Assembly (NCBI GenBank): GCA_964458265.1
Contig: CAYWIF010000022.1
Span: 1 to 49,000, forward strand
Length of the DNA: 49,000 bases
From: JAGVSR01 sp964458265
GTDB lineage: Bacteria; Pseudomonadota; Alphaproteobacteria; Rhizobiales; Hyphomicrobiaceae
Direction of reading: 5' to 3'
The translations under genes and the position numbers were made by a program. This document shows, piece by piece, positions 8,221-16,174 of this stretch. Below the pieces are notes generated by a model. It did not search any database, had not been told where the DNA came from, and was given only the letters and a program-made list of their open reading frames with translations. The number at the start of each line of letters is the position of its first letter. Position 1 is the stretch's first letter.

Positions 8221-8779
8221 GCTTTGGTCCGATGCACATGGCATGAGATGATAAAGGCCCATCAACCAAAAGCCGGAAATTGAACATTGATAGATCAAGG
8301 CTCCACAACAAGATGTCGTCGGCGAGAGATAGGAGGTCCTGAAGGCTCCAGTATTCGGGCTCCTTGTTCTCAAAGTAGATCGAAGCCATGTCGTCAAAAT
8401 ATGTGCCAGATGACAGGTTATTGAGCGAGGTTGTTCTGAATTCCAAATTACCACTTGGCGCGTCGACCGTGGGCAGCCAGTGAGTTGCTATTTTGCGCCT
8501 ATGAGCCAATCGTTTTCCTGCTTTGAGTAATTGGCGACCAATTTTCGAATGTTGCGGGTATTGTTGCTGTTGTTTCGTCAATAGCCGCTCACATTCTTTA
8601 CGCCTCCTATCAAATGTTATTAGGCGGCATTTTAGGAACGCGGCCCAATTTTCTGGAGAAGTACGTGATAAACTAGCTAACATGTCGCTTAGTGCATTGT
8701 CGGCGACAGACCAGTGCACTGTCACTAGTCCTATCGCACGTAATTCTTCGTCAGAAAGATGTGAGTGAAAAGATGGCAC
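8126..8779 (-). CDS. Hypothetical protein in the dnaX-ybaB gap
   Basis: This 217-residue, soluble-looking protein starts MPSFHSHLSDEELRAIG and has no signal peptide or membrane segment. A helical N-terminal half (residues about 8-95, with a QQQQ tract and many Lys/Arg) is followed by Leu/Ser-rich sequence. I do not recognise a family. It is antisense to its neighbours and clearly AT-richer by eye, as expected for a recent insertion between dnaX and ybaB, which are normally adjacent. The gap 8780-9036 to ybaB contains no gene I can support. Confidence 0.6.
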   Translation of the reverse strand: MPSFHSHLSDEELRAIGLVTVHWSVADNALSDMLASLSRTSPENWAAFLKCRLITFDRRRKECERLLTKQQQQYPQHSKIGRQLLKAGKRLAHRRKIATHWLPTVDAPSGNLEFRTTSLNNLSSGTYFDDMASIYFENKEPEYWSLQDLLSLADDILLWSLDLSMFNFRLLVDGPLSSHAMCIGPKPKLGPLEETAFRSLAQSHQTPDLRTPSVDKC

Positions 8780-9036
8780 AAAAAACCTCGAATAAGTAAT
8801 TGAGCGCCGACGTTACGCCGCTCTCAGCACTCCCCCGTAATAACACAAGGAAACGAAGAAGCGAAATAAGCGAAAGAAGCGGGAGGATCGAACTACTGCT
8901 ACTTCCCATAAGCGAACTTGGCTTCCACGCGTCTGGCCGTCAGGCTGTTGGAACATCAGTCTTTTGCCCAGATGCGCCCTGGATCGCCATACAGGCGCTT
9001 TCCGCATATCAAATATATAGCTCTCGAGGACGACGC

Positions 9037-9357
9037 ATGAAAGACATCATGGGTATGATGAAGCAGGTGGGTCAGATGCAGGCCCGTATGCAGAAGATGC
9101 AGGAAGAACTTGCAGAAGCGGAAATCGAGGGCCAATCGGGGGCCGGACTCGTGCGCGTGACGCTCAACGGCAAGGGCGACATGAAGAAAATCACCATCGA
9201 TCCGAGCCTCATGACGCCGGGGGAAGCGGAGATCCTGGAAGATCTGGTGCTTGCCGCGAACCAGGATGCGCGGGCAAAGGTCGAATCCATGATGGCGGCC
9301 AAGATGGCCGAAATTACAGGTGGCCTGCCTATACCACCGGGGCTCAAACTCTTCTAA
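9037..9357 (+). CDS. ybaB: YbaB/EbfC nucleoid-associated protein
   Basis: This small dimeric DNA-binding protein is coded with recR and dnaX in most bacteria. The 106-residue product starts with a Met/Gln-rich helix (MKDIMGMMKQVGQMQARMQK) and has the family core VTLNGKGDMKKITIDPSL, then EILEDLVLAANQDA and a C-terminus GLPIPPGLKLF. The ATG at 9037 follows CGAGGA with good spacing. Its place after dnaX and before recR is conserved, though separated here by an insertion upstream and a UPF0314 gene downstream. Confidence 0.94.
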   Translation: MKDIMGMMKQVGQMQARMQKMQEELAEAEIEGQSGAGLVRVTLNGKGDMKKITIDPSLMTPGEAEILEDLVLAANQDARAKVESMMAAKMAEITGGLPIPPGLKLF

Positions 9358-9403
9358 CTATCGATGCATTGCGCCCAGGCAGCGTGCGCGGGGGATTGAC
9401 TGC

Positions 9404-9997
9404 ATGACAACGCCAGCACAGACGGGCCGCTCTAATTTGTCTCCGGGGGCCGCGTGGGTGCTCGGCTTGGGGCTGATTGCCGGACTGGCCATCATTCTTT
9501 GGTCGATGGGGCGAACCCCGATATGCACGTGCGGTGATGTCAAACTCTGGCACGGCGTGGTGCAGAGTTCGGAGAATTCGCAGCACATTTCCGATTGGTA
9601 CACGCCAAGCCACGTCATTCACGGGTTCATTTTTTATGCGCTGCTGTGGTGGCTGATGCCGAAATCGTCGTTCGCGACGCGGCTACTGGTCGCGATCGGA
9701 ATCGAAGGTGCGTGGGAAATCGCCGAGAACACAAACGCGATGATCGAGCGGTATCGCACGGCAACCATCGCGCTCGACTATTATGGCGACAGTATACTCA
9801 ATTCCGTCATGGACGTGCTGGCGATGGTGGTGGGCTTCTGGCTCGCTTCCGTGCTGCCGGTGTGGGTGACCGTTGTGCTGGCGGTCGGCATGGAACTTTT
9901 TACCGGGTACATGATCCGCGACAACCTGACCTTGAACGTCATCATGCTCCTTTATCCGCTGGACGCGATTAAGACGTGGCAGGCCGGTGGCGGGTAA
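9404..9997 (+). CDS. UPF0314 (DUF2585) membrane protein
   Basis: This 197-residue membrane protein is of a family largely confined to alphaproteobacteria. It has about four to five hydrophobic segments. Conserved stretches I recognise are WYTPSHVIHGFIFYALLWWL, the WEIAENTNAMIERYR motif, ALDYYGDSILNSVMDVLAM and IRDNLTLNVIMLLYPL. The function is unknown; the charged WEIAEN...YYGDS residues between membrane segments could form an active site, which is inference. ATG 9404 has GGGG upstream. It lies between ybaB and recR. Confidence 0.9.
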   Translation: MTTPAQTGRSNLSPGAAWVLGLGLIAGLAIILWSMGRTPICTCGDVKLWHGVVQSSENSQHISDWYTPSHVIHGFIFYALLWWLMPKSSFATRLLVAIGIEGAWEIAENTNAMIERYRTATIALDYYGDSILNSVMDVLAMVVGFWLASVLPVWVTVVLAVGMELFTGYMIRDNLTLNVIMLLYPLDAIKTWQAGGG

Positions 9998-10054
9998 CGG
10001 GTCAGCGGAATTGTGGTAAGCGCGGCGTGGTTCCCATGCTAACGGTGCGCCGGC

Positions 10055-10660
10055 ATGTCGAAAAAAATCGCAGGACCCGAGATCGAGCGGCTGGTTCAGC
10101 TTTTGGCCCGCTTGCCGGGCCTTGGGCCGCGCTCGGCGCGCAAGGCCGCACTGGGTCTTTTGAAAAAGCGGCAGGATTTGCTCGTGCCGCTCGCCGACGC
10201 GATGCGCACGGCGGTTGAGAAAATTATCGAATGCCCAAACTGCGGCAATCTCGATACGGTTTCGCCGTGCACGATCTGTCAGGATCCACGCCGTGATGCC
10301 TCACTCATCGTCGTCGTGGAAGAGGTCGGCGACTTGTGGGCGCTCGAGCGGGCCGGTGTCGTGAACGCGCGCTACCATGTGCTTGGCGGGCATTTATCGC
10401 CGCTGGACGGGATCGGTCCTGACAAGTTGAATATCGCTTCTCTCGTGGAGCGGGCGCGTGCGCCGGACGTGACGGAAGTGCTGCTGGCGCTCAATGCGAC
10501 AGTGGAAGGTCAATCGACCGCGCACTATGTGATGGATCAGTTGACCGGCACTGATGTCGCGGTATCGCGCCTTGCGCAAGGCGTGCCGATCGGCGGCGAA
10601 CTGGATTACCTCGACGAAGGCACGCTGGCGGCGGCGATCAAGTCGCGGCGGCGCGTCTGA
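10055..10660 (+). CDS. recR: Recombination protein RecR
   Basis: This protein acts with RecF and RecO to load RecA at single-strand gaps. The 201-residue product has an N-terminal helix-hairpin-helix (LLARLPGLGPRSARKAAL), a four-cysteine zinc finger CPNCGNLDTVSPCTIC (about residues 57-72), a Toprim domain starting LIVVVEEVGDLWALE, and a C-terminal Walker-B-like end (GVPIGGELDYLDEGTL). Length and order are canonical. Confidence 0.96.
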   Translation: MSKKIAGPEIERLVQLLARLPGLGPRSARKAALGLLKKRQDLLVPLADAMRTAVEKIIECPNCGNLDTVSPCTICQDPRRDASLIVVVEEVGDLWALERAGVVNARYHVLGGHLSPLDGIGPDKLNIASLVERARAPDVTEVLLALNATVEGQSTAHYVMDQLTGTDVAVSRLAQGVPIGGELDYLDEGTLAAAIKSRRRV

Positions 10661-10682
10661 GGGTCAGCGGAGCAAAATAGAG

Positions 10683-12056
10683 ATGGATGCGGCTGAACAG
10701 TCCGTCGCCGGGGTCATTCCCGCGGAGCGGCCGCGCTTCGTTACCGGACCGCTTCTCACACATATTCTGATTATGACGGGAACCGGTGCGGCCGGGCTGA
10801 TCGCCATTTTCATTGGTGATCTGGCAAATATTCTTTTTCTCTCCTGGCTGGGGGATCGGTCGATCGTCGCGGCGGTCGGATATGCCAGTTCCATTCTGTT
10901 TTTCACCACGTCTATTGGGATCGGGCTGTCGATTGCCGCCACGTCGCTCGTGTCGCCGGCCATTGGAGCGAGCGAACGTGGGCGCGCGCGCCGGCTGGCG
11001 TCGAGTGCGTTGATGCTGACGCTGGTCTCGTCGATCGTGCTGACGGCCGTGGTGTGGGTCGCCGTTTCGCCGCTCTTGGGGTTGCTCGGCGCGGAAGGCC
11101 GGACGCACACCCTGGCACGGGATTATCTTTGGATTCTGGTGCCGTTTCTGCCGCCGCTTGCCGTGGCGATGACGGCGACGGGTATTCTGCGCAGCGTCGG
11201 CGATCCCCGCCGCGCGATGCACATCACGCTGATCGGCGCGTTCGTAAACATCGCGCTCGATCCATTTTTCATCTTTACGCTCGATCTTGGCATACACGGC
11301 GCGGCGATCGCATCGGGGTTGGCGCGGCTGGCGATGGTCGGTTACGCGATTTATGCGGTGGTCAACGTGCACGATATGGCGGCGCGGCCATCCAGAGCGG
11401 CAATCGAGGAGGATTGGCCGCCTTTGCTCGGCGTCGCGGTGCCGGCTGTACTGACGAACGTAGCGACGCCTGTCGCCAACGCCTACGTCACGGCCGCGAT
11501 CGCGGCGCATGGGGACAGCGCGGTGGCCGCGTGGGCCATCATCGGGCGCATCATGCCGGTGGCGTTCGGAGCGATCTATGCGCTCTCCGGGTCGATCGGG
11601 CCGATCATCGGGCAGAACTACGGCGCGGGCGACATGGCGCGCATGCGCAGGGCCTTTACACTGTCTCTCGCCGTCAACGGGGCCTTCACGCTGGCGGCAT
11701 GGATCGCGCTGTGGCTCGGCACGGGCACCATTATCGACTTCTTCAATGCGACGGGAAGCACCGCCGATCTCATCGGGCTCTTCAATACGTGGCTGTCGCC
11801 CTTGTTCGTGTTTCTCGGCGCGTTGTTCGTGGCCAACGCTGCGTTCAACACACTCGGTCATGCGCAGCTCTCGACGTGGCTCAACTGGGGACGCGCGACG
11901 GTGGGCACGATACCGTTCGTGGAATACGGGTCCCGGCTTGGCGGCGCGGAAGGCGTTCTTGCCGGAAACATGATCGGGGGGATCGCGTTCGGCGCACTCG
12001 CCGTGTGGCTTTGCTACCGGCTCATGGACCGTTTGCAGGCCAAGGCGACGCCGTAG
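10683..12056 (+). CDS. MATE-family multidrug efflux transporter
   Basis: This inner-membrane antiporter exports drugs or metabolites using a Na+ or H+ gradient. The 457-residue product has about twelve hydrophobic segments in two homologous bundles, as in NorM/DinF-type MATE proteins. Visible elements include the domain-swap segment LFLSWLGDRSIVAAVGYASS and PIIGQNYGAGDMARMRRAF in the second half, equivalent to the family's GQNxGA motif. ATG 10683 follows a GGAG. The previous gene recR ends 22 bp upstream. The substrate is not predictable. Confidence 0.9.
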   Translation: MDAAEQSVAGVIPAERPRFVTGPLLTHILIMTGTGAAGLIAIFIGDLANILFLSWLGDRSIVAAVGYASSILFFTTSIGIGLSIAATSLVSPAIGASERGRARRLASSALMLTLVSSIVLTAVVWVAVSPLLGLLGAEGRTHTLARDYLWILVPFLPPLAVAMTATGILRSVGDPRRAMHITLIGAFVNIALDPFFIFTLDLGIHGAAIASGLARLAMVGYAIYAVVNVHDMAARPSRAAIEEDWPPLLGVAVPAVLTNVATPVANAYVTAAIAAHGDSAVAAWAIIGRIMPVAFGAIYALSGSIGPIIGQNYGAGDMARMRRAFTLSLAVNGAFTLAAWIALWLGTGTIIDFFNATGSTADLIGLFNTWLSPLFVFLGALFVANAAFNTLGHAQLSTWLNWGRATVGTIPFVEYGSRLGGAEGVLAGNMIGGIAFGALAVWLCYRLMDRLQAKATP

Positions 12057-12143
12057 CGCGCCTGCCACTCGCCTCGAATCGGTTGCTGAAGTATGCGGAA
12101 CGGACAGGCGCACTTTCAGGCGCGACGCCGGGCGGGCTTTAGC

Positions 12144-13244
12144 ATGGCACCTTCAAGTCAGGGGTCGGGAACGCGGATTGCGATCGTAGCGCCGTCGCTG
12201 GCAGGCGTGTTGCGCGACCGGTCCAATCTCATTGACGGTTTGGCGGCGCGCGGCCACAGCGTGCTGGTGGTCGCGGCATCGCATCTGGCCGGAGAAGTGG
12301 CGGCACTCCATCGACTGGGCAGCGAACATCGCAACCTTGACCCGAAGCCTCCGGGGATGGCGCTTTTCGCCGGCCGGAAGGTGATGAAGGCAGTGCGGGA
12401 GATCCTGTCGGCGTGGCAGGCCGAGACGGCAATCGTCACGGGTGAAGAGCTGGCATCCCTGGCCGCGACGGCGGCGCGCAAAGCCGGGGCCAAGCGCGTG
12501 GTTACGATTGCCGGTGGCTTGGGGGCGGATGGCGATGGGGCGCGAGAGGCGGCTGCTGCGGCATACAAGCGGGCTGGAGCGGTCAGCGATGCCATCGTCT
12601 GTCATAACGAGGACGACGCGCGTGCGCTCGAAAAAGTGCTGGCGAAGTCGCGCGCCGAATTGATCGTATCTGCGGGCGACGGCGTCGATGTGGAAACATT
12701 CGCGGCGGTGCCGCTTCCGGCGGCGGATAAGCCGGTGACATTCCTGATGATCGCCGATCCGGCAGCACGCGATGCGATCGCGCAATACACCGCTGCGGCG
12801 CGGGATCTGGCCGCACGAGGGCATGCGGCGCAATTTCATCTGGCAACGGATCGCGAGACCGCCGACGACACGGCACTGCTGACGGCCGAGGGTGTGACGT
12901 TTCACGGGTGCGCGAGGGATGCGCGGCCGTTTCTGGCGGCGGCGCACGTGGCCGTGCAGCTTTCAGCCGACGACGGGTCACCGACGGCGCTCAAGCAGGC
13001 GCTGGCGTCGGGACGTCCGGTGCTGACACTGGATGCCGGCGGGTGCCGCGAGATGGTCGACGAGCGCGTCAACGGGTGTCTCGTGCCGCCGAGCGATACC
13101 GGTGCGCTGGCCGCGGCAATGGAGAGTTTCATCATCCATCGCGATTTGTTGCCGGCGGAGTCGCGGGCGGCGCGCGCCAAGGCCGTGCAGGCTTTCGACA
13201 GGCGCAGGGTGCTGGCTCCGGTGATCGCGGCAGTCGAAGGTTGA
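12144..13244 (+). CDS. Glycosyltransferase-like protein (GT4 type)
   Basis: This 366-residue protein has two Rossmann-like halves. The N-terminal half starts RIAIVAPSLAGVLRDRSNLI. The C-terminal half has the GT-B donor-site pattern FLAAAHVAVQLSADDGSPTALKQ region, then ASGRPVLTLDAGGCREMVDE and NGCLVPPSD. The SPTALKQALASGRPV stretch takes the place of the usual E-x7-E helix, and only weakly preserves it, so activity is uncertain. It could modify a surface polysaccharide or lipid. The start at 12144 is preferred over 12093. No signal peptide is present. It lies alone between the MATE gene and def. Confidence 0.7.
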   Translation: MAPSSQGSGTRIAIVAPSLAGVLRDRSNLIDGLAARGHSVLVVAASHLAGEVAALHRLGSEHRNLDPKPPGMALFAGRKVMKAVREILSAWQAETAIVTGEELASLAATAARKAGAKRVVTIAGGLGADGDGAREAAAAAYKRAGAVSDAIVCHNEDDARALEKVLAKSRAELIVSAGDGVDVETFAAVPLPAADKPVTFLMIADPAARDAIAQYTAAARDLAARGHAAQFHLATDRETADDTALLTAEGVTFHGCARDARPFLAAAHVAVQLSADDGSPTALKQALASGRPVLTLDAGGCREMVDERVNGCLVPPSDTGALAAAMESFIIHRDLLPAESRAARAKAVQAFDRRRVLAPVIAAVEG

Positions 13245-13320
13245 ACACGCATTAAGTGAATGTTGGCCGGGGTCGCGGAGACCGATTGACCCCGGCGGAC
13301 GGCTCTCTTATCTGACGGCC

Positions 13321-13839
13321 ATGGCCAAGCTTCCAATCGTCACCCTGCCCGACCCTATCCTGCGCCAGACATCCGCGCCGATCGAGCGCGTGGACGCGGA
13401 CGTGCTACGCCTCGCCAACGACATGCTGGAGACGATGTACGACGCGCCGGGAATCGGGCTCGCCGCCGTGCAAGTCGGCGTGCCGCTGCGGCTGGTGGTT
13501 CTGGATTGCGCCGGGGAGGGTGAGCCGCCCAGCCCGCTGGTGCTGATCAATCCGGAAATCCTGCAGCTGGGTTCGCAGTTGAAGGTCTACGAAGAGGGCT
13601 GTCTCTCCATTCCCGATTTCAGGGTCGACATCGAGCGGCCGGCGGATGTCCGGCTGCGTTACGTCGATCGGGACGGCAAAGTGCAGGAGACCGACGCGGG
13701 CGGCCTGCTGGCGACAGCGGTTCAGCATGAGCTCGATCATCTGGATGGCAAGCTCATCATCGATTTCCTGTCGCGGCTGAAGCGCGACATGGTGGTGCGC
13801 AAGTTGAAGAAGCTGGCGCGGCAAGACGGGCCGCTCTGA
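13321..13839 (+). CDS. def: Peptide deformylase
   Basis: This enzyme removes the formyl group from the N-terminal methionine of new proteins. The 172-residue product has all three motifs: GIGLAAVQVG (motif 1), EGCLSIPDF (motif 2, with the metal-ligand cysteine) and QHELDHLDG (motif 3, two histidine ligands and the catalytic Glu). Motif 1 has V in place of the more common P before Q (AVQVG rather than GxAAxQ is still within the type). It is followed by fmt, giving the usual def-fmt pair of opposite reactions, 23 bp apart. Confidence 0.97.
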   Translation: MAKLPIVTLPDPILRQTSAPIERVDADVLRLANDMLETMYDAPGIGLAAVQVGVPLRLVVLDCAGEGEPPSPLVLINPEILQLGSQLKVYEEGCLSIPDFRVDIERPADVRLRYVDRDGKVQETDAGGLLATAVQHELDHLDGKLIIDFLSRLKRDMVVRKLKKLARQDGPL

Positions 13840-13862
13840 CGGCGGCGAGCCGGGGGTCGAAG

Positions 13863-14804
13863 ATGCCGCTGAAGATCGTCTTCATGGGAACGCCGGAATT
13901 TTCCGTTCCCTGTCTCGATGCGCTCGCAGCGGCGGGACACCAGATCGTTGCGGTCTATTCGCAGCCGCCGCGCCCCGCCGGACGTGGCATGGCCGACCGG
14001 AAATCGCCGGTCCAGCTTCGCGCCGAAGCGCTCGGCTTGCCGGTGCTGACGCCGAAAAGCCTGAAGGGCGTGCCCGAGCAGGCGGCGTTTGCAGCGCACG
14101 GGGCCGATGCGGCGGTGGTCGTCGCCTACGGGCTGCTGTTGCCGCGCGCGATCCTCGATGCGCCCGTGCACGGCTGTTTCAATGTGCACGCCTCCGCTTT
14201 GCCGCGCTGGCGGGGTGCCGCGCCGATCCATCGCGCGATCATGGCGGGGGACCGCGAAACGGCGGTGATGGTGATGAAGATGGCGGAGGGGCTGGATACG
14301 GGCCCGGTCTGCGCGACGGCGCGGATTCCAATCGGTGCTGAGGTCACGACCGGCGAGCTGCACGACGAACTTGCGGCGGCAGGTGCAAGGCTGATCGTTT
14401 CGGCGATGGCGCAATTGGAGCGCGGCCAGATCATTGCTGTCCCGCAATCGGAGGAGGGTGTCGTCTACGCCGCCAAGATCGACAAGGCCGAAGCGCGGAT
14501 CGATTTCGCAGGGGCATCGGGCGACGTGCATAACCATATTCGCGGTCTCTCGCCGTTTCCGGGCGCATGGTTCGAGGCGATGGGTCCGGCTGGGGCCATG
14601 GAGCGGATCAAGGTGCTGCGGTCAGAGATCGCCGCGGAAAGCGGGCCGCCGGGCCGCGTCCTGGACGATAATCTTACGATCGCATGCGGTCGCGGGGCCG
14701 TGCGGCTCTTGGAAGTTCAGCGCGCCGGCAAGCGGCCGATGCAGGCGGGCGAATTTTTGCGGGGTTTTCCGCTGCCTGCCGGTACAACCGTTAATCAAAG
14801 GTAA
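13863..14804 (+). CDS. fmt: Methionyl-tRNA formyltransferase
   Basis: This enzyme formylates initiator Met-tRNA with 10-formyl-tetrahydrofolate. The 313-residue product starts with the Rossmann motif KIVFMGTPEFSVPCL. The catalytic region CFNVHASALPRWRGAAPI contains the Asn, His and SxLPxxRG signature, and AEGLDTGPV supplies the conserved Asp. The C-terminal tRNA-binding domain begins near residue 205. The gene lies in the conserved def-fmt-truA cluster. Confidence 0.97.
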   Translation: MPLKIVFMGTPEFSVPCLDALAAAGHQIVAVYSQPPRPAGRGMADRKSPVQLRAEALGLPVLTPKSLKGVPEQAAFAAHGADAAVVVAYGLLLPRAILDAPVHGCFNVHASALPRWRGAAPIHRAIMAGDRETAVMVMKMAEGLDTGPVCATARIPIGAEVTTGELHDELAAAGARLIVSAMAQLERGQIIAVPQSEEGVVYAAKIDKAEARIDFAGASGDVHNHIRGLSPFPGAWFEAMGPAGAMERIKVLRSEIAAESGPPGRVLDDNLTIACGRGAVRLLEVQRAGKRPMQAGEFLRGFPLPAGTTVNQR

Positions 14805-14876
14805 AGAACGCGGATACGCGGACGGGGGTTCGCCGTAGGATGCCGGGATCGTGTTTGTTGTGTCCCGGAGCCACCC

Positions 14877-15218
14877 ATGTCCACTCGCGTTCTTGCTCTC
14901 GGCTTTGTCATCAGTCTGGCAGCCGGCACGTCCGCCGCTAGCGCGCAATCGTCGACGATCCGGATCGAACCGCGCCCGGTTTACGGCGCGACGGTGACCA
15001 TCGAGGAGGGCGTGCGGGTCTTCCGTCCGCTGCCGCCAGAGAAGTACGTCATCGTCAATCCGAACGGCACGCCGCTCAATCTCGGTCTGTCGGAAACGAA
15101 CGTCACCGAGACGAAGCGGTCGTACTCGCGCAGCGTCAACAAGCACATTTACGGCAACCCGTGGACTCGCGGCTGGGGCTACCGGACCTGCATTCCGGCG
15201 GTTGGCGACAGTTGCTGA
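14877..15218 (+). CDS. Small exported protein of unknown function
   Basis: This 113-residue protein has a clear signal peptide: hydrophobic residues 5-20 and an AxA-type cleavage site at ASA/QSS (about residue 24). The mature part has a proline-rich VFRPLPPEKY stretch and two cysteines near the C-terminus (RTCIPAVGDSC) that could form a disulfide. I do not recognise a named family. It lies between fmt and truA, and a strong hairpin (15258-15282) separates it from truA. Confidence 0.8.
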   Translation: MSTRVLALGFVISLAAGTSAASAQSSTIRIEPRPVYGATVTIEEGVRVFRPLPPEKYVIVNPNGTPLNLGLSETNVTETKRSYSRSVNKHIYGNPWTRGWGYRTCIPAVGDSC

Positions 15219-15257
15219 CGGCGGCTGCTTGAGACGGCGCCCGAACGTGGCATAAGT

Positions 15258-15282
15258 GGGCACCGCGTCAATTGCGGTGCCC
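15258..15282 (+). terminator. Hairpin between the small exported gene and truA
   Basis: GGGCACCGC (15258-15266) and GCGGTGCCC (15274-15282) form a perfect 9-bp stem with a 7-nt loop. No real T run follows (ATCTTCGTT), and the truA start lies only 24 bp further, so this may be a weak terminator, an mRNA processing or stability element, or a translational control hairpin. Confidence 0.5.
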
Positions 15283-15306
15283 ATCTTCGTTCAACGTCGC
15301 GCAACG

Positions 15307-16056
15307 ATGCCCCGCTACAAACTCATCATCGAATACGACGGCACACCCTTCTCCGGCTGGCAGGTTCAGCCGGCGGAGACGTCGGTGCAGGGCGTCTTGC
15401 AAGAGGCGATTTTCCGCTTCACCGGCGAGCGCGTGGTTGTTAAGGGCGCGGGGCGAACCGATGCCGGCGTGCACGCGCTGGGGCAGGTGGCGCACATCGA
15501 TCTGACGCGAGACTGGGACGCCGGCCGCGTGCGGGATGCCATCAATTTCCATCTGAAACCCGCGACGTGTGCGGTGCTCACCTGCGCGCAGGTCGCGCCC
15601 ACTTTCGACGCACGCTTCAGTGCCGTGGCGCGGCACTACGTCTATCGCATCCTGACGCGGCGGGCGCGGCCTGTGCTGGACCGGGACCGGGTTTGGTGGA
15701 TCACGCATAGCCTCGATCTGGAGGCGATGCAGGCCGCATCCCGCGAACTTGTCGGGCGGCACGATTTCACGACGTTTCGTGCGGCGCAGTGCCAGGCGGC
15801 CTCGCCCATGCGGACGCTCGATCGTCTGGATGTGGCGCGGGAGGGAGGAGAGATCGTGATCCGGACCTCAGCGCGTTCGTTTCTCCACAATCAGGTCCGC
15901 TCAATGACCGGGACACTGAAGCTTGTCGGCGAGGGGAAATGGACGTCCGGTGATGTCGGTTCGGCACTGGCGGCGCGCGACCGGGCGCGATGTGGACCCG
16001 TTGCGCCGGCGAGCGGGCTCTATCTGGAGCGGGTCGATTATCCGAACGACGAATAG
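15307..16056 (+). CDS. truA: tRNA pseudouridine synthase A
   Basis: This enzyme makes pseudouridine at positions 38-40 of tRNA anticodon arms. The 249-residue product begins MPRYKLIIEYDGTPFSGWQ. It contains the catalytic aspartate in GAGRTDAGVHALGQVAH and the RSFLHNQVRSMTGTL motif near the C-terminus. The start at 15307 matches the family N-terminus; an in-frame extension to 15256 would run through the hairpin. It is convergent with the DUF2130 gene. Confidence 0.96.
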   Translation: MPRYKLIIEYDGTPFSGWQVQPAETSVQGVLQEAIFRFTGERVVVKGAGRTDAGVHALGQVAHIDLTRDWDAGRVRDAINFHLKPATCAVLTCAQVAPTFDARFSAVARHYVYRILTRRARPVLDRDRVWWITHSLDLEAMQAASRELVGRHDFTTFRAAQCQAASPMRTLDRLDVAREGGEIVIRTSARSFLHNQVRSMTGTLKLVGEGKWTSGDVGSALAARDRARCGPVAPASGLYLERVDYPNDE

Positions 16057-16174
16057 GCGGGCCTGCGTCGAGAGAGCCAGTCGATTTGGCTGTCGCTCGA
16101 AGTCCCGCAGGTTGCGACTGCCATGCAAGGCCGGTCGCGCCGTTATAGCGCGGCTTGGCGGCGCATCACCAACG

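Noticed and set aside
10638..12113. Minus-strand open frame of 491 codons opposite the MATE gene
   Set aside because: Extremely Arg-rich and antisense to a gene with clear membrane segments.
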